A DNA stretch of 50,587 nucleotides from CAKSHC01 sp045594545 (GTDB taxonomy: Bacteria > Bacillota > Clostridia > Oscillospirales > UMGS1783), in contig JAZNYQ010000073.1 of the NCBI GenBank assembly GCA_045594545.1, forward strand, positions 1 through 50,587. Direction: 5' to 3'. The notes beneath the pieces were generated by a model that saw nothing but the letters and a program-made list of their open reading frames with translations, did no database searches and was not told where the DNA came from. The position numbers and the translations under genes were made by a program. Of the stretch, positions 24,420 to 31,464 are shown one piece after another (positions within the stretch are counted from its first letter, which is position 1; each line of letters opens with the position of its first letter).

Positions 24420-24448
24420 ATTATACAAGCATCGCCAAGGAATTACAA
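24420..24448 (-). promoter_or_regulatory. Sigma-A promoter of gdhA
   Basis: Minus strand TTGTAA (24443-24448), 17-nt spacer, TATAAT (24420-24425), about 30 nt before the start codon. Confidence 0.78.
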
Positions 24449-24510
24449 TACTTTTTTGATGAATTTTTCAAAAAAATCCATTATTTTAATCCTATGCGCA
24501 TCCACAACAA

Positions 24511-24541
24511 AAAAGAAGCAGAGAATCACTCTCTGCTTCTT
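24511..24541 (-). terminator. Terminator of obg
   Basis: The 12-bp stem AAGAAGCAGAGA / TCTCTGCTTCTT (24513-24524, 24530-24541) is followed on the minus strand by a T-run, 1 nt after the obg stop. Confidence 0.88.
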
Positions 24542-24542
24542 C

Positions 24543-25811
24543 TTATTTCATATAGTCGAATTGGATTCCGTAGATGTCTACGGTGTTCCCGTCTTGAATT
24601 CCCGCCTCTTCCAATGCGGCATACACGCCCGCCTCGGTCAGATTCTTTTCAAAGAAGGATACCGATTCGTAATCGTCAAAATTAGTGGAATTGATCACGC
24701 GGATCAGCCACTTACCTTCCACGAAGAAGGTATCGCCGTCCCGTTCGATGCGAACCGTCTTATTAGGCTCATCATCCATCTGCGGTACATATTCGGATTC
24801 AAAGATCTCCATTTCCGGCTGATCCTTAAGCTTGTCCCACATAAAGGAGATCAGCTCGTCGATCCCCATACGGGTAGCCGCCGAGATCTCCATATATTCG
24901 TAGCCGTGTTCCTTTATATAGGAACGGAACCGATCAGCCAGCGCCTCGTCGTAGATAGCATCGACCTTATTCCCGACCACCAACTGGGGTTTGGCTGCCA
25001 ATTTCTCGCTGTACTTGGCCAATTCCGCATTGATCTTCTCAAAATCGTCAATAGGATCCCGCCCTTCGGTAGACGCAATATCCACCATGTGCACAAGCAG
25101 GCGGCAACGCTCTACATGGCGCAAGAAACGAATCCCCAATCCGACACCGTCCGCCGCGCCTTCGATCAGCCCCGGGATATCCGCCACCACGAAAGAGGCT
25201 TCCTCCCCTGCCCGAACCACGCCGAGATTGGGAACCAAGGTGGTAAAGGGATAGTTGGCGATCTTGGGACGAGCGGCCGAAATCACCGATAACAGCGTGC
25301 TTTTCCCCGCATTGGGCATAGCGACAAGGCCGATATCGGCAATCAATTTCAATTCCAGAATCAGATCCAGTTCCTCACCCGGCCGACCGGCCTTGGAAAA
25401 ACGGGGCGCCTGCCGCACGGCATTGGCAAAGCTTTCGTTGCCCCAGCCACCCTTGCCGCCGTGGGCGACCACAAAACGGTCAGTCCCCGACATATCCACG
25501 ATGACCTTGCCGCTTTCGGCTTCTCTTACAACGGTACCCTCCGGCACCTTGACATACAGCGGCTCGCCGCATTTACCCGTGCAGTTTTTCGATGCACCGG
25601 GGGTTCCGTTTTCGGCGCAATATTTGCGTTTAAAGCGAAAATCCACTAAGGTATTGATACTTTTATCGGTGACAAAGATGACGTCGCCGCCGTTGCCGCC
25701 CCGTCCGCCGTCCGGACCGCCCGAAGGACGGTATTTTTCACGCAGGAAAGAGACACAACCGTCGCCGCCGTTGCCGGCCTTAACGTGGATCTTTGCATAA
25801 TCATCAAACAT
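24543..25811 (-). CDS. obg: Obg/CgtA ribosome-associated GTPase
   Basis: A 422-aa GTPase involved in 50S assembly and stress/sporulation control. The glycine-rich Obg fold is at the N-terminus (VKAGNGGDGCVSFLREKYRPSGGPDGGRGGNGGD). The G domain shows GMPNAGKST (G1), DIPGLIEGA (G3) and VGNKVD (G4). An OCT C-terminal domain (IDEL... to the end FDYMK) is present, as usual in Firmicutes. GAGGTG precedes ATG 25811. It follows rplU-prp-rpmA, the conserved order, but a strong terminator sits between rpmA and obg, so its level may depend on read-through. Confidence 0.97.
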   Translation of the reverse strand: MFDDYAKIHVKAGNGGDGCVSFLREKYRPSGGPDGGRGGNGGDVIFVTDKSINTLVDFRFKRKYCAENGTPGASKNCTGKCGEPLYVKVPEGTVVREAESGKVIVDMSGTDRFVVAHGGKGGWGNESFANAVRQAPRFSKAGRPGEELDLILELKLIADIGLVAMPNAGKSTLLSVISAARPKIANYPFTTLVPNLGVVRAGEEASFVVADIPGLIEGAADGVGLGIRFLRHVERCRLLVHMVDIASTEGRDPIDDFEKINAELAKYSEKLAAKPQLVVGNKVDAIYDEALADRFRSYIKEHGYEYMEISAATRMGIDELISFMWDKLKDQPEMEIFESEYVPQMDDEPNKTVRIERDGDTFFVEGKWLIRVINSTNFDDYESVSFFEKNLTEAGVYAALEEAGIQDGNTVDIYGIQFDYMK

Positions 25812-25836
25812 AGTTTCACCTCATTTCGAGATAGAA

Positions 25837-25868
25837 AAAATCTCAAAGGCGGATGCCTTTGAGATTTT
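25837..25868 (-). terminator. Terminator between rpmA and obg
   Basis: A 14-bp perfect stem, AAAATCTCAAAGGC / GCCTTTGAGATTTT (25837-25850, 25855-25868), loop 4 nt, then T-rich on the minus strand. Confidence 0.88.
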
Positions 25869-25915
25869 AAGTGCTTATCAGGCTCCGATGCACTGCGGCA
25901 TGGAAACCGGCAGAC

Positions 25916-26197
25916 TTACGCCTGCTCGTAAACGCTGACTCTCTTGCGGTCCTTGCCGACGCGCTCGTATCTTACGACACCGTCTTTCAGGGCGAACAGG
26001 GAGTCATTCGATCCTCTGCCGACATTGATGCCGGGATGGATCTTCGTGCCGCGCTGGGTGAAAAGGATATTGCCGGCCAACACGAACTGACCGTCGGCAC
26101 GCTTGGCGCCGAGACGTTTGCTTTCGCTGTCACGTCCGTTCTTGGTCGAGCCCATTCCCTTTTTATGAGCAAAATACTGTAAACCAAGTCTAAGCAT
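25916..26197 (-). CDS. rpmA: 50S ribosomal protein L27 with cleavable N-terminal extension
   Basis: A 93-aa L27. The mature protein begins AHKKGMGSTKNGRDS, but the gene encodes an extra MLRLGLQYF in front, the Firmicute extension that the protease Prp removes after the Phe. Prp itself is the gene just upstream. The SD GGAGGTG overlaps the prp stop codon, giving tight coupling. The stem 25837-25868 ends this transcription unit. Confidence 0.97.
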   Translation of the reverse strand: MLRLGLQYFAHKKGMGSTKNGRDSESKRLGAKRADGQFVLAGNILFTQRGTKIHPGINVGRGSNDSLFALKDGVVRYERVGKDRKRVSVYEQA

Positions 26198-26199
26198 TG

Positions 26200-26511
26200 T
26201 TACACCTCCGTATACTCGATGTTAATACATGTAGGATGCTGTGCCTGTACCATTTTCAGATAATCCCGAAAACCGCACAACAATTTGTGTGCCATCTCCC
26301 ACTGTCCCGTCGCACGAAAGGAAACTTTCTTCCCCACTGCGATCTCCGGGGCCGTTCCGAAATACTCCTCGGCCAGATGCATCGTCAGATCACAAGCGGC
26401 CGAAACCGCCGCACAGACGACATCCTCCCCCTCGGTAGCATATCCGGCATGACCGGACAATGTCATGGCTTTGAATCTTCCGTTTTCTGTTTCAAAACGG
26501 CATGTGATCAT
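26200..26511 (-). CDS. prp: Ribosomal processing cysteine protease Prp
   Basis: A 103-aa protease that trims the L27 precursor. The catalytic dyad matches the family: His21 in LSGHAGYA and Cys33 in EDVVCAAVSA. It lies between rplU and rpmA, the conserved place. It has no strong SD of its own (the region before the ATG is TTAAGTCCT), so translation is probably coupled to rplU, which stops 5 nt before it. Cleavage makes L27 competent, so loss would be expected to be harmful. Confidence 0.93.
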   Translation of the reverse strand: MITCRFETENGRFKAMTLSGHAGYATEGEDVVCAAVSAACDLTMHLAEEYFGTAPEIAVGKKVSFRATGQWEMAHKLLCGFRDYLKMVQAQHPTCINIEYTEV

Positions 26512-26516
26512 AGGAC

Positions 26517-26828
26517 TTAAGCGTTGATAGCGCCGATCTCAACCTTGGTATAAGGCTGACGGTGGCCGGTCTTACGTCTGTAGTTCTTTTTAGCCTTAAA
26601 CTTGAAGATATAGATCTTGGCGTTCTTGCCGTTCTTCACGACCTTAGCATCAACAGTAGCACCCTTCACATAAGGAGTACCGGCAGTGATGCCCTTCTCC
26701 TTGCCGATGGCCAGAACCTTATCAAAGGTAACGGCATCGCCTTCAGCAGCGTCCAGCTTCTCTACGAAGATAACGTCGCCTTCCTGTACTTTGTACTGTT
26801 TTCCGCCCGTTTCAATAACTGCGTACAT
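26517..26828 (-). CDS. rplU: 50S ribosomal protein L21
   Basis: A 103-aa L21 with MYAVIETGGKQYKVQEGDVIFVEKL at the start and KFKAKKNYRRKTGHRQPYTKVEI at the end. I choose ATG 26828 with GAGAGGTG about 8 nt upstream rather than the longer open frame that runs into the leader. It is the first gene of rplU-prp-rpmA. Confidence 0.97.
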   Translation of the reverse strand: MYAVIETGGKQYKVQEGDVIFVEKLDAAEGDAVTFDKVLAIGKEKGITAGTPYVKGATVDAKVVKNGKNAKIYIFKFKAKKNYRRKTGHRQPYTKVEIGAINA

Positions 26829-26905
26829 TCCAAAGCACCTCTCTTTCATATCAGACTCGCTATGGTGGGCGGCTTGCGCACTTTCATACCCACACACATG
26901 CGGCA
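26829..26905 (-). ncRNA. Candidate L21 leader (autoregulatory 5' UTR)
   Basis: The leader of about 77 nt between the rplU promoter and its start can pair GTGGG with CCCAC and contains GCGCAAGCCGC. Firmicute rplU genes often carry the L21 leader at this place. I did not verify the match to the Rfam model, so the assignment is by position and length. Confidence 0.4.
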
Positions 26906-26911
26906 CTATGC

Positions 26912-26940
26912 ATTATAACACAAAGTCCCGTGCTCGTCAA
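26912..26940 (-). promoter_or_regulatory. Sigma-A promoter of rplU-prp-rpmA
   Basis: Minus strand TTGACG (26935-26940), 17-nt spacer, TATAAT (26912-26917). Its spacer lies inside one arm of the upstream gene's terminator stem. Confidence 0.85.
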
Positions 26941-26962
26941 CAACTTTTTGAGCACGGGACTT
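26923..26962 (-). terminator. Terminator of the P-loop gene, overlapping the rplU promoter
   Basis: A 13-bp perfect stem, AAGTCCCGTGCTC / GAGCACGGGACTT (26923-26935, 26950-26962), with a 14-nt loop. The T-run after it is weak (TTTGTGTT). Confidence 0.78.
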
Positions 26963-26977
26963 AAATTTTTTCAGAAA

Positions 26978-27388
26978 TTAACCAAGATAGTTCTTAAGAC
27001 CGGCCGAAGCGTTGGCCGCATCACCGGTAACGGTAACGGTAACATTGACATTATAAATGTCGCTGAGCTTCTTGACTTTACCCAGGAAAGCCTCAACCGC
27101 ATCCAGATCGGGGGCGCAGATCTTGGTAATCGAATCGATGAAGATCTCGGTAATATCGTGATTACCGGCCATCAAACCGGCTACGAAACCGTAAAACGCA
27201 TCAAAATCGGAAATTTCATAATCCTCAATATTTACTAAACGGGCGCGGGAATTGATGGTAAACATCAATGTTTTGCCCTTTTCAATGTAAACAACGTTGC
27301 CGTGATCGGCGGCGACAGCCTGATTGCAGAGATCGGCCAATGCCTTGGTCTTGCCGGTGCCCTTGAGTCCCATAATTGCTTTGATCAT
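26978..27388 (-). CDS. Small P-loop NTPase, unknown function
   Basis: A 136-aa protein that starts with the Walker A motif MGLKGTGKT (residues 6-14). Further on are a hydrophobic strand ending in acidic residues (ITEIFIDSITKI), which may be Walker B, and VTVTVTGD near the end. ATG 27388 with AAGGAGG 9 nt upstream is preferred over the longer frame. It has its own consensus promoter and terminator. I recall such proteins beside rplU in Oscillospiraceae, sometimes labelled PilT-like, but there is no sign of a pilus role here. Confidence 0.75.
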   Translation of the reverse strand: MIKAIMGLKGTGKTKALADLCNQAVAADHGNVVYIEKGKTLMFTINSRARLVNIEDYEISDFDAFYGFVAGLMAGNHDITEIFIDSITKICAPDLDAVEAFLGKVKKLSDIYNVNVTVTVTGDAANASAGLKNYLG

Positions 27389-27445
27389 ATGTGTTAGCCT
27401 CCTTAGAATATGTATCCGTTCACAGACGGACCATTGGTTACTTAT

Positions 27446-27474
27446 ATTATACAGGAAAATCTTGAACAATTCAA
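27446..27474 (-). promoter_or_regulatory. Sigma-A promoter of the P-loop gene
   Basis: Minus strand TTGAAT (27469-27474), 17-nt spacer, TATAAT (27446-27451). Confidence 0.78.
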
Positions 27475-27485
27475 TAGGGTAAAAC

Positions 27486-27516
27486 AAAAAAGTCGGCAGA
27501 TTTTCTGCCGACTTTT
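27486..27516 (-). terminator. Terminator of pgi
   Basis: A 13-bp stem, AAAAGTCGGCAGA / TCTGCCGACTTTT, loop TTT, then a T-run on the minus strand. Confidence 0.9.
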
Positions 27517-27519
27517 CTC

Positions 27520-28800
27520 TTAGTTCTTGGGTTTACCCAAAAGTTCAAACATATTGCTCTTATACGCCTCAACACCGGGCTGATCAAAGGGATTGACATC
27601 CAGCATATAACCGCCGATGGCGCAACCCACCTCAAAGAAGGTGAACAGTTCGCCCAGCGTATGCTCACTGCGATCGGGAATGTTGATCAGCAGGTTAGGC
27701 ACACCGCCGTCGATATGCGCCTTGATCACGCCCTCATAGGCTTTGCTGTTGATGTATTGCAGGCTCTTACCCTCCAGATAGGCCAGACCGTCAGCCGGAT
27801 CGCCGGCGCACAGTTCCAGATCCTTTTCGGGAGTATCGATCCACATGACCGTTTCAAAATTATTGCGGGTACCCTCTTGCAGATACTGCCCCATCGAGTG
27901 CAGGTCCTGCGTATAGGTCAGCGCCACAGGGAAAATGCCCTTACCCTCTTTGCCGTGGCTCTCGCCGTACAACTGTTGCCACCACAGGGACATGGTAAAC
28001 AGTTCGGGCTCATAGCCGGTCAGCACCTCAACCGTCAGATTCTTCTCGGTGTACAGTGCATGACGGCAGGCGGCATACTGTGCCGCTTCATTGTTGGCCA
28101 GGTCGGTAGACAGATAGCGAGCCATGGCATCCTTAGCGCCCTGCAACAAGGCATCAATATCCCCGCCGGCAACAGCAATGGGAAGCAGGCCCACGGCGGT
28201 CAGCACCGAGTACCGGCCGCCGATATCATCGGGCACCACAAAAGCCTCATAGCCCTCTTTTTCAGCCAGAGGACGCAGTGCACCGCGACGGGCATCGGTC
28301 GTAACGAAAATACGCTTGGCGGCATCGGCACCGTACTTGCGCTCAAGCAACGCACGGAACATACGGAAAGCAATGGCGGGCTCAGTCGTCGTACCCGACT
28401 TGGAAACCACATTCACGCAAATACTCTTATCCTCACACAACGCCAGCAAACGGCCCAGCGCATCGGGGCTGATATTATTACCGGCAAAATAGATCTTCGG
28501 CGCATCGGTTTCCTCATGAAAAGGACCGTTCAGAAAATCAATGGCACATTTAGCCCCCATAAAGGAGCCGCCGATACCGATGACCACGAAAACATCGGCC
28601 ATCTCGCGAATACGGGCAGCGGCCGCCTTGATCTTTGCGGTATCAATGCCGTTACCGGGCTGTGTCCATCCCAGAAAGTCATTACCGGCACCGCTGCGAT
28701 CCCGCACCTTCACTACCGATTCCTCGATCTTGGCCGCATAGGCAGACATGGGATCCTGACTTAAAAACATCTTGGTATACTTGGATTCAAATCCGATCAT
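27520..28800 (-). CDS. pgi: Glucose-6-phosphate isomerase
   Basis: A 426-aa glycolytic isomerase. Landmarks are VVIGIGGSFMGAKCAIDFL, the phosphate-binding VNVVSKSGTTTEPAIAFR, DDIGGRYSVLTAVGLLP, and the C-terminal GYMLDVNPFDQPGVEAYK with the active-site Lys. Length fits the short Firmicute type (about 430-450 aa). GGAGG precedes ATG 28800. It has its own promoter and terminator. Confidence 0.97.
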   Translation of the reverse strand: MIGFESKYTKMFLSQDPMSAYAAKIEESVVKVRDRSGAGNDFLGWTQPGNGIDTAKIKAAAARIREMADVFVVIGIGGSFMGAKCAIDFLNGPFHEETDAPKIYFAGNNISPDALGRLLALCEDKSICVNVVSKSGTTTEPAIAFRMFRALLERKYGADAAKRIFVTTDARRGALRPLAEKEGYEAFVVPDDIGGRYSVLTAVGLLPIAVAGGDIDALLQGAKDAMARYLSTDLANNEAAQYAACRHALYTEKNLTVEVLTGYEPELFTMSLWWQQLYGESHGKEGKGIFPVALTYTQDLHSMGQYLQEGTRNNFETVMWIDTPEKDLELCAGDPADGLAYLEGKSLQYINSKAYEGVIKAHIDGGVPNLLINIPDRSEHTLGELFTFFEVGCAIGGYMLDVNPFDQPGVEAYKSNMFELLGKPKN

Positions 28801-28835
28801 TCCAAATTCCTCCGTTAATAAAAAATGCTATTGTT

Positions 28836-28864
28836 ATTGTACTCCTCGACCCGCTCGCTGTCAA
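28836..28864 (-). promoter_or_regulatory. Sigma-A promoter of pgi
   Basis: Minus strand TTGACA (28859-28864), 17-nt spacer, TACAAT (28836-28841). Confidence 0.83.
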
Positions 28865-28902
28865 TGCTTGATTTGACATATTCCATGGATATTTGTTGCC
28901 GC

Positions 28903-28938
28903 AAAAAAACACTCTCCGACACAAAATCGGAGAGTGTT
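28903..28938 (-). terminator. Terminator of the M23 peptidase gene
   Basis: A 12-bp stem, AACACTCTCCGA / TCGGAGAGTGTT (28908-28919, 28927-28938), followed by TTTTTTT on the minus strand. Confidence 0.9.
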
Positions 28939-28942
28939 ATTC

Positions 28943-30613
28943 TTATCGGAGGTATTTCATCGGATCAACATATACGCCGTCAATACAAAGGGTCATATGA
29001 CAATGGTTACCCGTCGAGTTACCCGTAGAGCCGACACCGGCGATCCGCTGTCCCTGATACACGGTTTGTCCCACCGACACATTCACGCCGTTGCAATGCG
29101 AATAGCGAGAAACGATGCCGTTACCGTGATCGATCTCCACATTATAGCCGTGACCGCCGCCCGACCATCCGGCCACCGTAACCACGCCGGCATCGATCGC
29201 CAGAATGGAAGTGTTGTAATTGGCCGCAATATCCACGCCCTCATGGTAGTGATCCCCTCGCCATGCCCCAAACGGGCTGGTAATGACATAGTTACCGGCA
29301 ATCGGCCAGATAAAGGTGCCCGCCGAAGAAATCGGCTTTGTACCGAGCAATTCATACTGGGTAACAGGCGTGCTCTTGACCGTCTGATTGATAATGTTTC
29401 GGCTGACCTCCACACCGTCCACCACCACGATCTGCGCCGTATACTGGGTAATACCGACACGGCCGGCCGACAGGATCTGCTTGGATCCTGCCCACATGGA
29501 AGATGTGGTAGACACCTGCACATCAAAGGGCACTTCTTCTTCGTAGGTGACCGTCTTGGATACCTGAACCGAAACGATCGGATCACCGCCGCCTACCGTG
29601 ATCACCGTACCGACCGGCGCCTCGGCCAGATTGATGCCGGGGTTGAGCAAATACAGCGTTCTCTCACCCAGACCGAAATGCGCACAGATCTTCTCTACCG
29701 TATCCCCTGCCGCTATGGCATATTCATGGGTGGTATCGCCGCACAGGAGTTTGGCACGAAGATCGGCAATGGTCATCTCAAACTGATCGGCATACATATC
29801 CTGAATGACCTGCACGTCATTCATGAACACTACCGTTTCGCCTGCTGCCCCTGTCTGATAGGGCAGCTTGATGGCATCAAGCATTTCATAAATGGCATTC
29901 TCATTGGTATAGGTACCGATGAGCGCACCGTCAACAAACACGCCATAGGTTTTTCCTGCCGCATTTTCACAGATGGCCGCTATATTTTCTTCCAACTGTT
30001 CCCCCGATACCAATTTAGCACGAGAAACCAGACTCACCGCATAGACAGGTGTTTGCTCCATACGGAAGGCCTCGCCCAACCGCTGAGAATACCGTTCCTC
30101 CACCGCCAGACGCGCCGCATCAAAAGAAGCCGCATCGGTAACATATCCCACCACTTCGCCATCCAATCGAACTTCCAGCCCGACCGAATAGGCACTCATG
30201 ATGATCATGCCACCCAACACCAGCAAGACACTCAAAGGCATGAGCAAAAATCGGGAAAACGAGGCAAAACCACGGAAGAATCCAACAATACCGTATCCGA
30301 TACTGTGTCCCGCACGCCGAATAAAGCCTTCGGGATCGTCGATCATTTCTCTGCGCATGAATCGCAGGGACTCTTTAATTTTTACGGATGCTTGACGCAG
30401 GCTGTCTTTGAGCATAACACGCAACGGACTTTGTGCCTTAGCCGGAGAAAAAACAATCTCCCCCGTTTTGTCATCCACTTTGGTCTGTTGCTGTGCCGAC
30501 ACCGCCGGCGTAACTGCCAAAAAATCAGCCGTCTTACTCACCCGTCGGCGGGAGCGGGATTGCGCCACCTGCCTGCGGCCGACATAGCCGTTTCTGTTTT
30601 TGGATCTGGGCAT
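28943..30613 (-). CDS. LysM-G5-M23 membrane-anchored cell-wall endopeptidase
   Basis: A 556-aa wall hydrolase. Order seen: a basic cytoplasmic N-terminus, one membrane helix (about 121-143), a region rich in VEERY/helices, LysM (about 295-341, HEYAIAAGDTVEKI...), G5-like (about 345-424), and a C-terminal M23 peptidase. The zinc ligands are H457-x3-D461 in HEGVDIA and H537-x-H539 in GNHCHM. M23 enzymes cut peptide cross-bridges of peptidoglycan. The SD AAAGGAG precedes ATG 30613. The promoter overlaps a WalR-type box, which fits control by the WalRK cell-wall system. A role in growth or in sporulation cannot be separated from sequence alone. Confidence 0.9.
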   Translation of the reverse strand: MPRSKNRNGYVGRRQVAQSRSRRRVSKTADFLAVTPAVSAQQQTKVDDKTGEIVFSPAKAQSPLRVMLKDSLRQASVKIKESLRFMRREMIDDPEGFIRRAGHSIGYGIVGFFRGFASFSRFLLMPLSVLLVLGGMIIMSAYSVGLEVRLDGEVVGYVTDAASFDAARLAVEERYSQRLGEAFRMEQTPVYAVSLVSRAKLVSGEQLEENIAAICENAAGKTYGVFVDGALIGTYTNENAIYEMLDAIKLPYQTGAAGETVVFMNDVQVIQDMYADQFEMTIADLRAKLLCGDTTHEYAIAAGDTVEKICAHFGLGERTLYLLNPGINLAEAPVGTVITVGGGDPIVSVQVSKTVTYEEEVPFDVQVSTTSSMWAGSKQILSAGRVGITQYTAQIVVVDGVEVSRNIINQTVKSTPVTQYELLGTKPISSAGTFIWPIAGNYVITSPFGAWRGDHYHEGVDIAANYNTSILAIDAGVVTVAGWSGGGHGYNVEIDHGNGIVSRYSHCNGVNVSVGQTVYQGQRIAGVGSTGNSTGNHCHMTLCIDGVYVDPMKYLR

Positions 30614-30642
30614 ATTAACTCCTTTATCGTAAAAAAAGAAAA

Positions 30643-30659
30643 GTTACAAATCGGTTACA
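30643..30659 (-). promoter_or_regulatory. WalR-type box at the M23 gene start of transcription
   Basis: Minus strand TGTAAC-CGATT-TGTAAC matches the WalR (YycF) consensus TGTWAH-N5-TGTWAH exactly. A further TGTAAT half-site overlaps the -10 box (30664-30669). The box lies at about +3 to +19, a place that suggests repression. Confidence 0.65.
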
Positions 30660-30668
30660 AACAATTAC

Positions 30669-30697
30669 ATTTTAATATAAGATTGCGCCAATTGCAA
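30669..30697 (-). promoter_or_regulatory. Sigma-A promoter of the M23 peptidase gene
   Basis: Minus strand TTGCAA (30692-30697), 17-nt spacer, TAAAAT (30669-30674). Confidence 0.72.
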
Positions 30698-30730
30698 GAG
30701 TTTTATTCAAATTTTCAGTATTTTACCAAA

Positions 30731-30762
30731 AAAGAAAGGACTTTCCGTTGCCGGAAAGCCCT
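30731..30762 (-). terminator. Probable terminator of trmB
   Basis: A stem GGACTTTCCG / CGGAAAGCCC with one mismatch is followed on the minus strand by TTTCTTTTTTGG. Confidence 0.65.
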
Positions 30763-30768
30763 GAAAAA

Positions 30769-31404
30769 TCAGAAGGAAACCTTCAAATAATTGATTTTGA
30801 TGCCCATGTCGCTCCAACGCTGTTCGTACTCGGTAACAATATTTTCGGGGCGGTTTTCGGCGGTGAGGTCACGGCTGATATCCAGAATCGTACCGCCTAC
30901 CTGCTCCACACTCTCCAAGCCAAACTCAAAAAATCCGACATTATCGGTCTTCATCTCCAGCACAGCATCGGGCTTCAATAAATACTTATAGATGTTCAAA
31001 AAGGCAGGGCCGTCCAGCCGACGAGCCGCATGGCGGGCCTTGGGCCACGGATCGGAGAAGTTCAGATAGATGCCGCTGGCGCAATTTTCGGCAAATACCT
31101 CACTCATTTTTGCGGCATCCACCGACATAAACCGGATGTTGTTCAGTACATATTCCTGCGCCTTTTCCATCGCCAGCACCAGCACATCGGGCACACGCTC
31201 TACGCCCACAAACAAACGGTCGGGATGCCGCTTGGCCTGTTCACACAAAAAACGTCCCTTGCCGCAACCGACTTCCAGATACAGCGGCGCTTCTCGGTCA
31301 AAGATATCCTTCGCGCACAGCCCGCTTTTCTCGCCGATCTCAAACAGATACTCCCCCGCCTTTTCCATCCGAGGGATCAGGTTTTTCTTTTTTCTCATTC
31401 GCAT
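30769..31404 (-). CDS. trmB: tRNA (guanine-N7-)-methyltransferase TrmB
   Basis: A 211-aa SAM-dependent enzyme that methylates G46 of tRNA. The SAM-binding LEVGCGKGRFL and the family signature LNFSDPWPKARHAARRL are present, with KTDNVGFFEF and TEYEQRW near the end. ATG 31404 has GGGAGG 9 nt upstream. The SD lies in one arm of a 12-bp inverted repeat whose loop holds the -10 box of its own promoter, so read-through RNA from ypeB would hide the SD. Confidence 0.95.
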   Translation of the reverse strand: MRMRKKKNLIPRMEKAGEYLFEIGEKSGLCAKDIFDREAPLYLEVGCGKGRFLCEQAKRHPDRLFVGVERVPDVLVLAMEKAQEYVLNNIRFMSVDAAKMSEVFAENCASGIYLNFSDPWPKARHAARRLDGPAFLNIYKYLLKPDAVLEMKTDNVGFFEFGLESVEQVGGTILDISRDLTAENRPENIVTEYEQRWSDMGIKINYLKVSF

Positions 31405-31413
31405 AAGTAAATG

Positions 31414-31456
31414 CCTCCCGAAATGTCTGCTCCTATTATAGCCGCATTTCGGGAGG
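31414..31456 (-). promoter_or_regulatory. Inverted repeat around trmB promoter; SD-masking hairpin / ypeB terminator
   Basis: Arms CCTCCCGAAATG and CATTTCGGGAGG (31414-31425, 31445-31456) form a 12-bp perfect stem with a 19-nt loop. It follows ypeB by about 10 nt, has no T-run, and contains the trmB SD in its second arm. Confidence 0.7.
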
Positions 31457-31463
31457 TTGTCAA
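31435..31463 (-). promoter_or_regulatory. Consensus sigma-A promoter of trmB
   Basis: Minus strand TTGACA (31458-31463), 17-nt spacer, TATAAT (31435-31440). The -35 box begins 1 nt after the ypeB stop codon. Confidence 0.87.
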
Positions 31464-31464
31464 A

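Noticed and set aside
23048..24685. 545-aa plus-strand ORF opposite gdhA
   Set aside because: Antisense shadow caused by codon bias of gdhA; no domain or start signal.
28934..30790. 618-aa plus-strand ORF opposite the M23 peptidase
   Set aside because: It mirrors the real gene in the antisense frame, has no SD, shows His/Arg-rich low-sense protein and no motifs; the minus-strand gene has clear LysM/M23 domains.
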